A stretch of 64,000 nt of DNA from Ciona savignyi (lineage: Eukaryota > Chordata > Ascidiacea > Phlebobranchia > Cionidae): NCBI GenBank assembly GCA_000149265.1, contig CH002510.1, forward strand, positions 191,176 through 255,175, read 5' to 3'. Positions 46,395 through 59,243 of this stretch are shown in pieces; positions within the stretch are counted from its first letter, which is position 1; every line of letters starts with the position of its first letter. Both the position numbers and the translations under genes were made by a program. The notes under the pieces are model-generated. The model was not told the DNA's origin, did no database searches, and saw nothing but the letters and a program-made list of their open reading frames with translations.

Positions 46395-46412
46395 CTTTTT
46401 CTGTGGCGTCGG
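46395..46412 (+). promoter_or_regulatory. TOP-like pyrimidine tract at the RPL5 5' UTR
   Basis: CCTTTTTCTG about 75 bases before the RPL5 ATG is a short pyrimidine tract of the 5'-TOP type that ribosomal-protein transcripts usually begin with and that couples their translation to growth signalling. The exact start site is inferred. Confidence 0.45.
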
Positions 46413-46473
46413 CCCCAAGACCGAAGCTACCTGCATATTGTCGCATCCGTGATCGAGCTACTAAGCGATAAAT

Positions 46474-49400
46474 ATGGTATGTTTCAAAATACAATCTTTT
46501 AAATATTAATATTTATGCATTATTTTACAACAAGATACATATTTAACCGTATTTTATTGGAACAGTTAGTCGATTACGCCGGATATATATGGTCAACTAT
46601 TTGGCACTAGTCTACAAATACGACAAAGCTTTTTAGTCCTGTTTGTTTTATTTCCAAACGACTGTTTGGTGACTTTGGTCTATAGTTTATATTTTACAAT
46701 AGATCTTTAAACAAGTGGTAAATCCCATTTTTAAATAAACTGATTAGGCAAATAATCCAAACTTCTCAAAGTATAATCTAGTAGTGAGTATGGTAGCTGT
46801 TCAGTTAGATTATTAGAAAGTTTCCATCAAAATTCCTTTGTTTAACTGTAATAATAAATTTAATTCAGCCAATGTCAAGTCTGAAAAGTTCTGTTTATTA
46901 TCTCTTTACTACATTATTTAATTGTGGGTGTACGCAAAGTGATTTTACATGCTAATTTGACCATATGGAAAGTATATCAATTTTCGCCGAGATCTTAAGG
47001 TGTACGCGCCAAATATTTAAGTGTGCAAACATCTACAAGTGTGCACATAATCTTCCTTTTATTACTGTTTTACCAAACTCTTAAAAAACATATCTTTCTA
47101 TCCCCAATCTGTCGTGTCCATCAGCTAACATATCCGTCTACATAACATAGGGTCAGCTACAACAAAAAATGTACTGACAGTAAAATTTCCTTTTAACCTG
47201 TCTTTGATGAAGATAAATTAACCACCACTACATTTCACAAATTATATTTTTGTTCATGCAGGGTTTCGTGAAAGTTGTCAAAAACAAAGCTTACTTCAAG
47301 CGGTACCAAGTGAAATACAGACGTCGACGGGAGGGAGTTACGGATTATTTCGCGAGGAAACGTTTGGTTGTCCAAGACCGCAATAAATACAACACCCCTA
47401 AATATCGCATGATTGTGAGGTTTACCAATAAGGACATTGTTACTCAGGTACGTCTTGTGACTGTTAAAAATTTCCTTAATTTTATGTTTAAAATTTGTTA
47501 TCATTGTATATATGGATTTTCATTTATTGTTTTTCTTGTGATTTTTTCTTATTCTTCATTCAATTATATTAAAATGTATTAAAACTCTGCAATAATTTTG
47601 ATAAACCAACCGAGCACAAGATAATCCATGGCTAGTGTTATCACACCAGCTACACCTTATCATAACTTTGAGATAAACACAAGTTCCTTATATATTGATG
47701 TGCTCACAATGCATTTTGTTATTGGAGTAGACACACTGATATATTACTATTAGAAAGTAATCATTTGTTGTGGACCAATTAGGCATACTCTAACTGTAAT
47801 TTCCATCACCTTTCTGTTATTTTCGCAATGTCTTGAGTGATGAGAAATATAGTTCGGGGTATTTAGTGAACAAATATTATAAACCCAAGGTAATTGCCAG
47901 GCTTACCGGTACTTTTGTTCAGCTAGCTGTTATCAGAATCATTTGCAGTATAGTACGCAAAGCTTTAATAAGTTAACAATATGTTTTTTGACACAACCAA
48001 ATTTAAGTTATTGGAATAATTAATTAAAGCTTAATTAATATACAGAAATATATCAATAGAACAGCCATGTTTCTGTTGTTCTATGTATGGTATCCATTGT
48101 GTGTTACAACAAGTGCTCAGTAACCTTAAAAACTACACTTCCAGATAGCGTACGCCCGAATCGAGGGAGACGTGGTTATATGCGCTGCATACTCCCATGA
48201 ACTTCCAAGATACGGTGTCAAGGTCGGGTTGACCAACTACTCCGCTGCTTACTGCACTGGCTTGCTGTTGGCCAGAAGGGTGAGTTGTTTTTTTGTTTTA
48301 AATTTCTTTGTGTACTATGTTAAGTATCGGCTGTGGTTTGGGTAATGAATGTTATACATAACATTTTAGCAGAATAACAACAACATGGTCTTTAATAATA
48401 AAACAATGCTCTATGGCAATTTTTTTGTTTTGCATTTTGAAATTCTTGTTGTAATTTAGGTTGGTTGATTCTTGTCAATCCACTATTATTGGACTGTGTT
48501 GTTATTTTTTAGTCTTTAAAGATATTTATGTTGTATCCACCATGAGTGGGAAAATGCAGAAGGGTTGTGTCACACAGGTAACCATCAGATACCCTGTACA
48601 GCTATTACAGTGGATGATTAAGTTTTTCATTTTTTGTAGAACTGTTTTTAATGGGCGAAGTTAATGTCAGGTGATGCCTGCTAAGTGCTTTTCTAATGGA
48701 CACTACTTGGCAATAAATATTGGTAATAAAAGTATTCAAACCTAAATGCTGATTTTAAATTTTAGTTGCTTGCCAAATTTGGATTGGATAAAATCTATGA
48801 AGGACAGACAGAAGTCGATGGTGATGAATATAATGTTGAAGACATTGATGGCCAACCGGGTGCATTCAGAGCATTCTTGGATATTGGTCTTGCCCGTACC
48901 ACAACTGGTGCACGGATATTCGGTGCAATGAAGGGAGCCGCTGATGGTGGTCTTGATATCCCACACTCTGTGAAGAGGTTCCCAGGTTAGATTTCCATTC
49001 ACTAAGAACCAACCACCTGCTCTAGGAAAACATTAGTTTAGCTTACAATTGTTTTTGATGTACTATGTTGTTTTACCCTAAACACCTCAAGGCCTCAAAG
49101 CAAGTTTAAAAACCTTTTTCATAAAAATCTCTTTCTGTCTTGCTGAACATATAATTATTTGACACATTCACATAAATTATTAAAACTAGAGGTTTTGTTT
49201 TACCAGTATTTAGATTTCCTTTAACAAAGTTTTGTTAGGTTTGTGTACTATGTAACCCATACATTGTATGGATTAGACTACGACTATTGGTTGTTTTGAT
49301 GTAGATGTTAAATCAGTCCAAACCCTCCAGGTTATGATGCTGAGAGCAAAGAATTCAGCGCGGAGGTCCATCGTAACCACATCTTCGGTCAGCATGTGAG

Positions 49401-50195
49401 CGAGTACATGAACAGCCTGGAGGAATCTGATGAAGATGCTTTCAAGCGTCAGGTATATCCCAATATCCCATCAACATTTAAGAAATAGTTTGGACGAGTT
49501 TTATTTGAACTTTTTTGAAAGAGAGAGCAATATAATTGTTACTCTTTTAGCATAAGCAAATAGGAACTTCGGTTAGGATTAGCAAGTAACCATGTTATAG
49601 TTTTAGGTGTGAAAACATTATAAGTTTATAACATAAAGGTTACTTAAAACACACAGCATACGTCACGATATTAGATGACTGCATTGTCTATCACCCAGTT
49701 TCAACAATATATATGAAGTTGTCCCAAGGACATCTATAAGCAAATCTTAAGTTTAATCTCACAACCTTTCGTATAATATTCCCACACCATAAGTGGATGC
49801 TACAGCATGTGTAACATGACATCTCTTGTCATCCCAGTTCTCCCAGTACATTAAGCATGGAATAGCGGCTGATGGTGTTGAGGAGATGTACAAGAAATGC
49901 CACGCCGCCATTCGCGAAGACCCCTCACCTAAAGCAAAGGTTGAGAAGCAGGTTACCAAGAAGAGGTATGGTGCTTATGTATATTGTGAAATATACATGA
50001 CTTAGGTTGGACACAAGCTTTGCACTAACTGTGTTAGGACATCATACATCATTTATTGAATGTATAAATATAAATCCTAACATGTTCTGTTGTTCAAGGT
50101 GGAACCGTGCAAAGATGACCAGGAGCCAAAAGGAAGACCGCGTCAAGCAAAAGAAGGCGTCCTATCTTCGCGCCATCAGTGCCGGGGATAACTAA
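46474..50195 (+). CDS. RPL5: 60S ribosomal protein L5 (uL18)
   Basis: Seven coding exons: 46474-46476 (ATG only), 47262-47447, 48145-48279, 48766-48985, 49331-49452, 49838-49965, 50099-50195; 296 residues against 297 in human. Near-identical blocks run along the whole protein: [31 protein letters not shown]-type segment, [69 protein letters not shown] and KKRWNRAKM. The product binds 5S rRNA, enters the large subunit with uL5, and in animals the 5S RNP also regulates p53 through MDM2. Splitting off the ATG alone in the first exon is common for ribosomal-protein genes. AATAAA at 50276-50281 is the likely polyadenylation signal. No intronic snoRNA could be confirmed. Confidence 0.97.
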
Positions 50196-50275
50196 ACTGG
50201 CTATTGCGTCATACGCGGCATTTGTGACGTCATATTATAAGCCGCGTGGCGTTACAAACGACCAGAATAAATTAA

Positions 50276-50303
50276 AACGAAAATCACAAAACTGTTGTTT
50301 ATT
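50276..50303. promoter_or_regulatory. opposed polyadenylation signals of convergent genes
   Basis: AATAAA on the + strand at 50276-50281 serves RPL5; TTTATT at 50298-50303 is AATAAA on the - strand and suits the CCDC190-like gene. The two hexamers face each other only 16 bases apart, so the two mature 3' ends should overlap. Confidence 0.6.
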
Positions 50304-50433
50304 CACAAAAAAAGAAAATCATTCAATATTGCAGTAAGTTTTGGGTGGTCGACATTTTTAAATCTGATGTAACACACGAGGGTACAGTGTTATCATTCGC
50401 TAATGTTTTGGTCAAATAATCCACTTGCTTCTA

Positions 50434-53400
50434 TCAGTCTTTGAAGATCTGTGTGATGGACATTCGTTTCTCAAATTCTCGCTTATGCTTTGTTCTCACA
50501 TAACGAGCTTGCCTGGCTTCGTTGAAAGCTGTATTGAAATCCGGTAGTCGATGAACCATACGAAGTCTGCAAGAAAATGGCGTTCATTAATGCATCAGAA
50601 CACCGATTTTGGCATCAAGCGCGGAGGTTAAGGACTTAGAAATCAAAACCGTTACTTTTAATTGAGAGTAGTTTGCTTCGATAGTTAAAACTGGCTTATT
50701 CGATACAATGACCCCGCATTTCAAATCGGGCATCTAAAAAATGTTGGATAAGAGCAAAAAAACTGCATTTACCCAAGCTTAAAATTATTACTGTCATAAA
50801 TCATCGTGATATGTTCGGTTGTTACAGAGGTGACAAACTTACTTCCCAGAAGGGGCGTAAAGATCCGCGTCAAATACCATTTCATTGGCTTTTTGGCCCT
50901 GACCGGTAGGTGATGTTAGAGAGCTGCGTTTCTGTGAAAATGCGAGATTCAAGTTTATTAAATATGCAAAAATAAATCATAAATTTTTATTATACTTTTG
51001 ATTTCGGAAAATTCCCGAATAATTCTACCATGATCGTTCAAAAATGGTATTCAAATTTACTGTAAACACAATAACGACTTAGCTGTGTAGCATTTCGTAT
51101 AGTATATATTTGTTTTAATTTATGTCTAAAACATTTTGTGTTTTAACGTCGTTTTTTTGCGTTTCAAGTTTTCCGACTCTCACATATTATTACCCGTTAC
51201 GTAATTATCACCTTGTATGGGCCTTTGTACTTTTGCGTTTTAAATCGTTAACATAGTTTTTCAACCCAATTCCCACAGTTAGTCAAACGTGCAGATGTGA
51301 AACGTCTCGCACGTAAACTTTTCGCACCTTGTAAATTCCCTATATATTCTGGAAATTTAAATAACCTATACGATTAACTTGCAATAACGTACTTGAGATA
51401 ACTGGCGTCATGCCGAATGGCGTACTAAGTAACTTGCTTCGCGAATAAATCGTATATTGAATGAGACGCAGAATACAACTAAAGTAAATCAAGAGTTATG
51501 AACTTCGAGTTTAAGATTAAGACAGTACAAATCGTGGTCACTATAATTATTAGTGTGCGATCTGTGGAGAATAGACTTTCCGCTGCGCAGCTCGCCAAAG
51601 ACCGTAAGGCAGCCGGCTAAACAAGCCTAGCCAACTTCAAGCAACCAACTACAAAAGAAAGCGCGAGCCCACATTGTTGAGCCCGACGTGACGATGGACA
51701 CGCAACTTCCCGAAACGAACAATTTCCGACGTCAACTTCAACTAGAAGTTTCAACTACATTGGCAACGACGAGTGGTCCAACGCAAGTTATTTAAGAAGA
51801 AATTTCAAACATCAAGTAAGAAACGCCCCTTTTCGCTGGACGAAGTTGGTGACTAACAAGACAACGCACTGTATTTAAATCAAGTTCATAAGCATCGTTT
51901 TCGCCGACGAAAGAAGAAAATACCCAAGACGACGTTCCCTTTACGTAATATGAAAGGGTTGTATTATTATTTTTGTAGCTTCTAGATTATTTTTTGTAAG
52001 TTTTATTAATAATTTTTATACTATATGTAATTATTAGTCTGCAACGATTGCAAATACTAGTGTTCCCGGTTTGGTTGAATGGTACTAGGCTATTGCAAGA
52101 ATGCATAATATCGGTGTTTTACTCTACAGATTTCTTACAAACACGAAGAGCAAACGCGCCTTCAACAATTGCTACATGCACTCCATCTTAAACAAGGTCA
52201 GTAACGCTTTTACGATTATGCTAACATGAGGTAGAGTCAATGATGCCATGCTGCGCCAACCCATCCGGTATATTAGGCGCACTTACACGTCGAACGACGT
52301 TTGTTTTGTTCTTTCGCGCCAGATTTTCAATGTTACCGCCGACAAGGCGTTAGTTTTCTTTTAATCGCGCCTCACGCAAATTATGCGTCTCGTTCATGCG
52401 ATTATATACTAGTTTTTAGCAGCGGCTCGAGGTTTGTTTCTTTTTCTGCGAAGTCTGATCGCCTCTACCCCGCGCATTTGCGCTCATGCTGTGTAAATAA
52501 GTGAGCGTACCCGCTTCACAACGCCACAGTTTATTGCACGATACCAGCATACTTTCGTATAGCTATGGTAATCGCGCCGCATGTAAATGCGATGTCTAAT
52601 TGTCTAATCGCCTCTCAGTCAATGTGTCGGATGTTCCGAACCGAATATATTTCGTGTGTAAAACAGGCTTTTACAAACACCGCACAGTAATGACGAGACA
52701 CGGCTTATGTCCTGCTTACTAAAAGTTTTCTTTTGTTTGTTGATGGAAATACATCCGCGCAAGATTATTCCCCTTATTCGTTACGAGTCGTAAAACCTAC
52801 ATATGACAGGTCGCTCGGTTTTTGTTTTTGCGTTTTTATTAATTGCGTTTTAGTCGCATATAGCGAGATCATCGCTGCATTTATTTCATGCTCACTCGGT
52901 AGTGAGTAACCAGGCGTACACGCTTTGGTTTATTAGCTGGCAAAGTATAAAAAATATGGCTCATGTGATGCAAATTGTGGCGTTGCTACCTTGAATATGA
53001 GATGTCACTTTTACTACATATTCCACATAACATTTATCACGCATTAACATACACGACACCAGATTTTAATGCACGATTGCACAATTCTAGCTTTGTACTT
53101 AATTCTCCCAACCAGGGTATTCTAGTTTTGCAGGATTAACGTGAGAAATGCTCGAAACTTCGTGAGATCGTTTACCCCATGACTTCGATTGTTATTTCGA
53201 CTGAACATCCGAAATGCTCAACGAAACCGTGATTTTATTTTCTCAAACTTAACAAAATGTGGAAAAAATGAGATGTTGTAGCATTTCGTATAGTATATAT
53301 TTGTTTTAATTTATGTCTAAAACATTTTGTGTTTTAACGTCGTTTTTTTGCGTTTCAAGTTTTCCGACTCTCACATATTATTACCCGTTACGTAATTATC

Positions 53401-56400
53401 ACCTTGTATGGGCCTTTGTACTTTTGCGTTTTAAATCGTTAACATAGTTTTTCAACCCAATTCCCACAGTTAGTCAAACGTGCAGATGTGAAACGTCTCG
53501 CACGTAAACTTTTCGCACCTTGTAAATTCCCTATATATTCTGGAAATTTAAATAACCTATACGATTAACTTGCAATAACGTACTTGAGATAACTGGCGTC
53601 ATGCCGAATGGCGTACTAAGTAACTTGCTTCGCGAATAAATCGTATATTGAATGAGACGCAGAATACAACTAAAGTAAATCAAGAGTTATGAACTTCGAG
53701 TTTAAGATTAAGACAGTACAAATCGTGGTCACTATAATTATTAGTGTGCGATCTGTGGAGAATAGACTTTCCGCTGCGCAGCTCGCCAAAGACCGTAAGG
53801 CAGCCGGCTAAACAAGCCTAGCCAACTTCAAGCAACCAACTACAAAAGAAAGCGCGAGCCCACAGCTGTACTGCTTTAGGCCTACAACTCGGTTAAAAGT
53901 AGTCACCTCTCCGTCTTTATTTGAAGTTTTACCGTCCACTGCGTCATTTGTTGTGGCCTTGATGTCACTCAATATCGGTGATGTCATGATCGAAGACTTC
54001 CTAGACTCAGTGTGGTTTGGTAGCGGCGGGAGGGTGGGGGTGCTGGATCGGCTTGGTTGCTTTTCTTCCTTTTTTGTGTCGTGGTGGATAAGTTCGTTGC
54101 GGAGAAACGACAAATGGCGTAGGTTCGGGGGCACAGTGGTGGAGACTGCATCAAAGACAACCATCGTTAAATTAATCACGACTTAATTTGATTAGATAAG
54201 GCGTGTGGTATTGTAGAAAATCTGGCCGTAAACCTTAAGGCGGTGGGAACGAAAACAGAATAAAATATCAATTGTCCGTGTCCTCGGCGCAATTTGTTGT
54301 ATTTCAGCAAAAGACTTATTTCTCGTTTCCTGGTTGTATTATACGAGTAGGTCGCGCTAAACCAGCCCTCCACATAAAACTATTACTTACATCGCCTTCT
54401 CGTTGGTTGCTTCTGTTTCCAAGTATCCACTTTATCTTGCACCTTCTTGTTCTGTCTCTTTTGCTGCTTAAGTTTCTTCTTAGCTTCGTGTTCCACCGCT
54501 TCGTTGTTTGACTTTTCATAGTAACATCTGCAACATGCCTATTACATTGCCAAGCTACTCGTCACGGAATCGTTATTCCGATAGCGATATTCGTTATAAC
54601 ACTGGTAATCGTCATTCCTTCGCGTATAACTTTTGATCAAAAATATTAATCAAGTGGATTCTATAGTAATATTAAGATGACGGCTAAGACCGAGGCACAT
54701 CTGCTCCGTTCTCTTTTCATCTCGATACACCATTTACCCATAAAGAACTTATTAACGCCCGTGTGTTAAATACTACAGATTCAGGCAATTTCGGTTAGTG
54801 CAGTTCCCTAAGTATACAATCGTGCAGAAATTGAACTGAATGAAGATTGAAACATACGCCATCAGGTTCGAGACCTTCTTGGCTAGCGTGTTTTATATGC
54901 GCTGTAGCACAGCATGAATTTGATGACCTATGGTATGTATCAACTACGAAACAATAAGGATTCCGACCGTTGCTCTTTAGCACCATCACTCGGTTAGCAT
55001 CAATTTATATCTCAAAAGTTTCGATCCAGTTCAGTTTTACATTGTGATTCTTATTTAGATTGGAATCTATTTTAATTTCGCATTTATGTCACTTACTCTA
55101 AAGATTTCTCAATATCCCGAACTGTCCTGTTGTGGGACTTGTGTGATCCAGGTGAACTATGGTACCCAAAGTAGTTCTTGCCGTAATCTGATAGAATATG
55201 GTTTGTGATTTCTAGTTAAATATTTTCATAACGTATTTTTGGAATATCAATGTATAATTAGAAAATCGGCAAGCGAGGCTCCTGCTTAATTTATTTACCG
55301 GATTTTAAGCAGAAATGGGACCTCTTTTATCACGCAAATTTGAGATAGAAATATAGTAAAAATTTAAATATATTTCGCAGTGTTTACCTGCAGAAACCTG
55401 ATGATCGTTTTTGTTTTCGTCGTGTTGAACTTCTTCGTAACTCGAGTCTGTGTCGGGATGTGCCTTGTGAATCACACCTGCAATAACAATGCGGTTTGCA
55501 AAGGGCTCTTAACTAGATTTTCAAGTTATAGGGAATTAAAGAGGTTCGGTGCTATAACAGCATTTACTCGAAACTTTGACGTAGTTGGTACTTTTCCTCC
55601 CATTATTGTTTTTGTATTAAATCCCGTATTGGAACATAACATCATTTCGCCAAACAAGCAACACGTTGCGTGGGCAAAAAATATGTCTTACAAATTATTT
55701 CGCCATGATACAGTTTCTTATTTCACTTTAACTTAAACAAATAGTCGATTTAATCCTATGATGATTATTGTATTTAGCGAATTCTGTAGTGGGGTTAGCG
55801 GCAATAATAAAAAATAATTTCAATTGATATCGAAATTAGACAACGACAAGGTAACCAACCCTGCCACAGTAGTACATGTGACTTTAACAATCCATATTAT
55901 ATTATACATCGAATCTTAAGACCATATTCGAACTAAAATTCGCCAAAATCCATTATTCTTCTTACAGGATATAGTTAAAGTGTTTTTTATTGGAACTTAA
56001 CAAAAAAATTGTTCTTCGTTGAGAATATTGTATTTTGTTCAATTTTAAAAACATCAGTGTCTTTTTAACGTTTTTGAGTGAAAAAATATATTTTATCGCG
56101 TTGTACAACGATGTAAATTAAGGTAATTGGCGATAACAAATATAAATGTTGAATGAAACCAGTTTTTCGTCTTACCATTCTGTTGGTTTATATCTTTTGT
56201 GAATTTCTTGTATTCGAATCTCAGTCCTTGCAGTTCCCTTCGCAGGTTTGCTTGCTCTCTTTTCATATTGGCAAGGTGATATCTATATTAAAGAAATAAT
56301 ACGTGTGTTTTAAGGTGGTGCGCTGTGTAAACAAATGGCAAGTACAATCAACTATTTTACTAAATGTCCTTTGTCACCCCCTGCCCCACCTAAAATATAC

Positions 56401-57502
56401 GGAAAATTCAACAATTTGAAACGGCCACCCGGTAGTTAATCCGATCCTGTGTAAGTGAGGTTATTATTCGGAACGTTTGTAGTTCTGTGACGGCTCGAAG
56501 TACGTGCATTAGCCAGGCAGTCACGGTAACATTCAATTGGATTTTGCTGACTTAAAAGTCACAAAGAATCGATTTTTAACAAAACCTCTGTCACCCCCTG
56601 CGCTATTCCGCATCGTCAGCTCTTCTAGAAAAGTTCACAAGAGGACAATTTCGGTCAGTTGTCATAGCGAGTAGTCTTATGTACTCGCTTGTATGAATAG
56701 GATGAGTCGGGCAAATATTAGCTTATGGCTAACCGCGAATAAAAGATGTAATTCCCACGTAGCCCACTTGGAATACAAATTCAATCACATATTTATGACT
56801 ATTTCCATCATACAAGTTTGAAAATTATTAGAAATATCGTTCGTTCATGATTGTGCAAATTGTCTGGGTGTTGATTTAGAGAAATAAATGTCAATACAGG
56901 TCGAGGGTCGTTTACGAGTTCTAATAAACCCATCAGAATTTCAAAACTTTTATACGATTTCCAATAACAGCGAGCACGGAAAACATACATTAATGTCCTT
57001 AGATCGTTACTGCTTGTACCAGTCATCAGAGCAATATCATTGTATTATTTTGCTTTTATTCTACCGATCGACTGGTTTGGTATGTACGTTCCCTGTTCAC
57101 TGTTTTGTAATAACAAAGCGTCAAACCATCATCAGGGTTTGGGGGAGGTGGGACCATTTAATACAGCCTTTCGTTTAAAAGGACCAAATTCGTATTTAAT
57201 AGAGCTAATAGATGATCATTTTGTACAGTATATTCCCAGCAAAGACAAATTTATACTTCCATCAATTATACATTTTCATTTAAAAAAATTCCTTGGTTGT
57301 ATATTTCATCAGCTCACTGTATAGCTGATTATATATATAGTAAATTAAGCCGACATTTAGCAATAAGTCACTCAACCCACCTCATCTCGTCTTCAATCCC
57401 TCCCGCCTGATTAAACTTCCGGGCCAACCTCGCTTCCGCTCTTCTGCTTGATCTCCTGGCAGCTTCACTCCTTCCAACGATGTCGTAATTCAACCCCTTC
57501 AT
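50434..57502 (-). CDS. coiled-coil protein resembling CCDC190
   Basis: Exons in transcript order: 57502-57381, 56282-56176, 55477-55388, 55187-55097, 54527-54391, 54145-53907, 50931-50843, 50566-50434; all phases fit; 335 residues (305 if the 90-bp third exon is skipped). The N-terminal third is helical and charged: RRAEARLARKFNQ, then EDEMRYHLANMKREQANLRR, consistent with a coiled coil. Then follow KNYFGYHSSPG, a Lys-rich stretch (KKKLKQQKRQNKKVQ), a Ser/Pro/Thr-rich part and a basic C-terminus (RYVRTKHKREFEKR). The order EAR..L, YH..L..EQ..L..EL and YFG matches my memory of vertebrate CCDC190 (about 300 residues, function unknown); treat this as tentative. The third exon has good splice sites and may be a cassette exon. 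Start at 57502 is the first ATG after an in-frame stop. An LTR element occupies the 53906-50932 intron. Confidence 0.72.
51086..51673 (+). repeat. left LTR (588 bp)
   Basis: TG...CA-bounded direct repeat. Inside, CCTATATATTCTGG at about 51339-51352 is a possible TATA box and GCGAATAAATCG at about 51440 a possible polyadenylation signal. The sequence just after the repeat, TTGTTGAGCCCGACG, should contain the primer-binding site, but I could not assign a tRNA. Confidence 0.85.
53277..53864 (+). repeat. right LTR (588 bp)
   Basis: Same length and apparently same sequence as 51086-51673. Its end lies about 40 bp from the boundary of a coding exon of the host gene (53907-54145), so the insertion just misses a splice donor. 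Confidence 0.85.
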
Positions 57503-59243
57503 CTTCAGTGGCCTGGATGTTGTGTCTTTCGAAATGGAGGTAATTGTTGGTGCGAACTCAAGTACAACCAGCGGTGATTTATTAACTTACACTAAAACTC
57601 TGAGAAATATATATATTTTTATTTTGTAAATTATGGCAGTATAGCAATTTGAGGTTAATATCAGATTTTTCAAATAAGTAGGTTAAATTAATGGTAGAGA
57701 CACTTATCTATAAGTCTCCACCCTGCAGGCACCTGAATACTCAGTAGAACAGACAACAACATTTAAAATCTGGTTTAGGCCTCTCCGGAAAACTGGTTAT
57801 GTCTCTAGCGGTGCCATGAGTTTTCACCAACATTTCACTTCGGTCGTATTTTTTCGCGTCTTAATTTAATACGAGAGAGCTTTTCTTTATTTTAAATAAA
57901 CAAACAAATCTAAAAGGTTTACGACCCACTCCTTTAATATTGACAAAATCTCCAAAATTAATTTTAAGCTATAGAGTGCCTCGCGAAAATTATCTTTCAG
58001 GGGCAACTTCAACTGCGGTTTTGGGATACTAGGATTCAACTACAAGTTTAAACTCGCCTTAATATCAATCATGCTTTCTGCGTCATGCTATAAATCATTG
58101 AGTCATGGGTTTGCTTTTCTAATACCTTGTCGAGTGGCAGATTCTTACTTCCGAATTTAACTGGTAGAAAAAAGTTCACTGTTTGCTCGAAAATCACAAT
58201 AACTCTCAAATTTGTTTCTATGTTTTAAAAAGTACAGTACAGCAGACTTCTGTTTTTTCCAAATAAAGAAAAATTAAAATAAAACAACAATCGTTATTAG
58301 AGGTAAATTGGCCTAATTTGACCAACAGATAAATCAATATGAGGTAAGTAACAATAATCTTGCGCCATATCCTACACTATATATACTTGAATATACCGCG
58401 AATCATCGGAATAAGTGAACTGGCTTCGCAATCTATGGATTGCTCTAATACTTGGCAACAATTATTTGCATTGCTTGGATAACCACATAAACAAGTAGGC
58501 ACAGCAGGGAGCCGGCCACAGCGTCGTAAAATCTCAACGCGATCAAACTAAGCTGGTATGTACCAGCTGCGTTTAATGAATTTATATTAACATCTTGGTT
58601 ACCATGTAGCACGTAATGTTAAACACTTTTATTAGTTCCAATATAACAGTACTGTCCCGATGACTGCATGGAGTTTATTTTAGCCACAATGTCTATATAA
58701 ATATTGAACTAAATCGGACAAGGTAGTTAGCCTACTTTTGAATGTCAGATATCTTACGCAATATGTTAGCTAACACTTGTGCAGTCCGCCCCTAAAATAG
58801 ATTTTATTAAAACGCTCAAATTGAAGAACTCGAATCCGCTAGCTAATACTGGCTCAAACAAGGCGAGTTTATGCAAAACCGAATTCTTAGGAGGAATATA
58901 TTAAAACGTGCGCCAGCGGTACGGACCTTACTTCTTAAACGAACTTTGAGTGAGTCTGCATATATAGACCTGGTCTCATTTTCAAGAAACTGTAATTGAC
59001 GTATCACATAACATATTTCCAAAACATTAGTGTTCATTGTTCTGGGCTACCCGGTTCAAAACTTGTTTTTGTAATTCGATTACACGGGGGCGGTGAACGA
59101 TTTTTTGTTGGGCACTGGCGCTTATAAAGCAAAAGTTATATTCTACTGGTGTGGACACACAATAGCGTGAAGTACGTGCGAGCTCGGACGTACATTTGTA
59201 ACTAAACACCTGTACAATATTACATACCAGGTCAGCTGATACC
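57503..59243. other. intergenic between divergent CCDC190-like gene and small gene
   Basis: AT-rich sequence with no exon that passes phase and composition checks, no repeat family seen elsewhere in the window and no RNA gene I can support. It should contain the promoters of both neighbours. Confidence 0.35.

Larger units (their letters stand above)
45153..46473. other. divergent intergenic region between the NACHT gene and RPL5
   Basis: It should hold the promoters of two divergently transcribed genes. A degraded SINE lies at about 45430-45640 and a small MITE at 45684-45928. No further exon seen. Confidence 0.4.
51086..53864 (+). mobile_element. 2.78-kb non-autonomous LTR retrotransposon (TRIM/LARD-like)
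   Basis: Two direct repeats of 588 bp, 51086-51673 and 53277-53864, both start TGTAGC and end CCCACA (the 5'-TG...CA-3' LTR rule) and appear identical by eye. The flanking 4-mer GCTG (51082-51085 and 53865-53868) is the target duplication. A purine-rich tract, GGAAAAAATGAGA, lies just before the right repeat and serves as polypurine tract, setting + orientation. The 1.6-kb interior has no gag or pol reading frame, so the element must move with another element's enzymes. It lies in an intron of the CCDC190-like gene. Confidence 0.88.

Noticed and set aside
47837-47935. Box C/D snoRNA in an RPL5 intron (GTGATGA at 47837)
   Set aside because: Vertebrate RPL5 introns host snoRNAs, so I looked, but no CTGA box D at a suitable distance and no terminal stem could be found.
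52301-52504. ORF inside the LTR element as a possible gag or pol remnant
   Set aside because: No CCHC knuckle, protease, RT or integrase motif; composition is Ser/Cys-rich and looks random.
55380-55736. + strand ORF of 118 codons with a hydrophobic start, like a secreted protein
   Set aside because: The first part is antisense to a well-bounded, in-phase exon of the CCDC190-like gene (55388-55477), and the rest shows no family or splice support.
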